Assembly: GCA_028714395.1 (NCBI GenBank) | Contig: JAQTMJ010000021.1 | Span: 1-6,710 of the forward strand | Direction of reading: 5' to 3' | DNA length: 6,710 bases | Origin: Candidatus Iainarchaeum sp. | GTDB lineage: Archaea > Micrarchaeota > Micrarchaeia > Anstonellales > Bilamarchaeaceae | In this document: piece after piece, positions 5,896 to 6,710 of the stretch | How the letters are laid out: the number at the start of each line of letters is the position of its first letter | How positions within the stretch are numbered: position 1 is the first letter of the stretch | Program-made: the position numbers and the translations under genes | The notes under the pieces: generated by a model | What the model saw: only the letters and a program-made list of their open reading frames with translations | Told to the model about the DNA's origin: nothing | The model's database searches: none

Positions 5896-5924
5896 TGTAC
5901 ATAAATTTACTATGGGAAATAAGG

Positions 5925-5932
5925 TTTTTAAG
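5925..5932 (+). promoter_or_regulatory. probable TATA box of the endonuclease IV-like gene
   Basis: TTTTTAAG is centred about 24 bases before the ATG at 5953 and is preceded by a purine-rich GGGAAATAAGG that could act as a BRE. This geometry and the lack of a Shine-Dalgarno motif suggest a leaderless mRNA. Confidence 0.5.
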
Positions 5933-5952
5933 CGGTTCGCCGAAGTTCCTCC

Positions 5953-6710
5953 ATGATGCGTTTCGGCCCTGCGGGCATTCCCATACAATGCGAAGGAGGC
6001 ACGGCAGAGGGCATAGAGTGCTGCAAGCAGCTCGGCCTGGGAGCAATGGAAATGGAATTCGTGCGCGGGGTGAAGATGGGCGACGAGGCTGCGAAGCAGG
6101 CAGGCAAAAAAGCCAAGGAGCTGGATATCAAAATCTCATCCCACGCGCCCTATTACGTCAATCTGTGCACCTCGGACCGCGTGAAAGCCGAGGGAAGCAA
6201 AAGGCACATCTTCCTCGCAGCCAAAGCCACATTTCTCGCAAACGGCTGGATAACCGTTTTCCATCCGGGCTTTTACCAGAAGCTGGGCAAGGAGGAGGCT
6301 TTTCAGGCAGCGAAAAAGCGCCTTTTAGAGATAAAGGAGAAAATGGATGCAGAAAAGATAAAATGCATATTGGGCGCGGAAACCGTGGGGAAGAAAAGCG
6401 CGTTCGGAGGCTTTGACGAGAACATAAGGCTCGCCAAGGAGCTGGATTTCGTTGAGCCGGTTTTGGATTTCTCGCACCTGCACGCAAGGCGCGATTTCCT
6501 GATAAAAGGGGAGGAAGAATACCGGAAAATCTTTTCAATGATGGAAAAGGAAGTCGGGGATTACGTGAATCATTTCCACTCCCATTTCTCTGAGATAAAC
6601 TACAGCGAGAAAGGCGAGCTGAACCACATTCCCTTGGACTCGAACAGCGAGACCCCGTTCAGGCCCCTGATGAAAGTGATTGCTGAAAACGGCTACTCGG
6701 GCACCATAAT
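5953..6710 (+). CDS. nfo: endonuclease IV-like (Nfo) AP endonuclease, TIM-barrel family, 3' truncated
   Basis: The first 252 codons of an AP endonuclease 2/endonuclease IV family protein, which cuts DNA 5' to abasic sites using a three-metal centre. The start MMRFGPAGIPIQCEGG and MEMEFVRGVKM are typical of the archaeal branch. Expected metal ligands appear in order: H64 (SSHAPYYVNL), H104 (VFHPGFY), E143 (GAETVGKKSAFGG), D172 and H175 (LDFSHLHAR), one of H209/H211 (HFHSHFSEI) and H225 (KGELNHIPLD). The last glutamate expected from the family would lie beyond the right edge; roughly 20-35 residues are missing. The bacterial Asp-Arg-His motif is Leu-Asn-His here, as in other archaeal-type members as I recall them, so endonuclease activity is inferred and the enzyme could act on another phosphoester. 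ATG 5953 is followed at once by a second ATG (5956); either could be used. Confidence 0.87.
   Translation, partial: MMRFGPAGIPIQCEGGTAEGIECCKQLGLGAMEMEFVRGVKMGDEAAKQAGKKAKELDIKISSHAPYYVNLCTSDRVKAEGSKRHIFLAAKATFLANGWITVFHPGFYQKLGKEEAFQAAKKRLLEIKEKMDAEKIKCILGAETVGKKSAFGGFDENIRLAKELDFVEPVLDFSHLHARRDFLIKGEEEYRKIFSMMEKEVGDYVNHFHSHFSEINYSEKGELNHIPLDSNSETPFRPLMKVIAENGYSGTI

Larger units (their letters stand above)
5669..5952. other. divergent intergenic region between thrS and the endonuclease IV-like gene
   Basis: This 284-base spacer is the largest non-coding stretch in the window. From left to right it holds the thrS ribosome binding site, a perfect 9-bp inverted repeat (5704-5725), an AT-rich tract with a TATA box (about 5771-5797), a GC-richer structured island (5798-5895), and the promoter of the plus-strand gene (5925-5932). 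Open frames crossing it lack conserved features or start signals, so no small gene is called. Confidence 0.75.

Noticed and set aside
5862..6416. 184-codon plus-strand frame overlapping the endonuclease IV-like gene
   Set aside because: It is out of frame with the conserved HAPYYVNL and VFHPG motifs; its translation is Arg/Gly-rich shadow sequence.

Overview
The window reads as a compact archaeal chromosome. The diagnostic genes are an archaeal/eukaryotic-type clamp-loader small subunit (RfcS), a threonyl-tRNA synthetase with the archaeal D-aminoacyl-deacylase-like editing domain, a TrmB-family regulator, and archaeal promoter signals (TATA boxes about 25 nt upstream of start codons, several genes apparently leaderless). 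Very tight packing, moderate GC and heavy use of AGG/ATA codons would suit a small-genome lineage such as DPANN, but that placement is a guess; only Archaea is well supported.

Layout. Bases 1-1165 (minus strand) form an operon read right to left: a 63-residue ubiquitin-fold sulfur carrier ending in Gly-Gly, then a TtcA/Ctu1/TtuA-type tRNA 2-thiolation enzyme whose GTG start overlaps the carrier's stop, then the first 17 codons of a third gene that leaves the window. A short divergent promoter region (1166-1240) separates this operon from rfcS (1241-2203, plus). rfcS overlaps tail-to-tail by 20 bases with a TrmB-family regulator (2184-2930, minus). The regulator is divergent from a radical SAM gene (3016-3762, plus), and their shared promoter holds a near-perfect 22-bp palindrome. 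The radical SAM gene ends one base from the end of thrS (3764-5668, minus). A 284-base divergent spacer (5669-5952) then leads to an endonuclease IV-like TIM-barrel gene (5953 onward, plus) cut by the right edge.

How the genes work together. The carrier and thiolase fit one pathway: the carrier's C-terminal thiocarboxylate donates sulfur for a 2-thiouridine-type tRNA modification. With ThrRS this makes a translation-fidelity theme; RfcS (replication) and the endonuclease IV-like protein (base-excision repair) are DNA maintenance genes. The regulator and radical SAM protein look like a separate regulated pair of unknown function.

The most interesting non-coding signals are the palindrome at 2930-2951, a perfect 9-bp inverted repeat in the probable thrS leader (5704-5725), and a GC-rich island (5798-5895) that can fold into a three-helix plus-strand RNA or a pseudoknot. 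No CRISPR array, rRNA, intact tRNA, transposon or phage gene is visible, and no complete new multi-gene system is evident.
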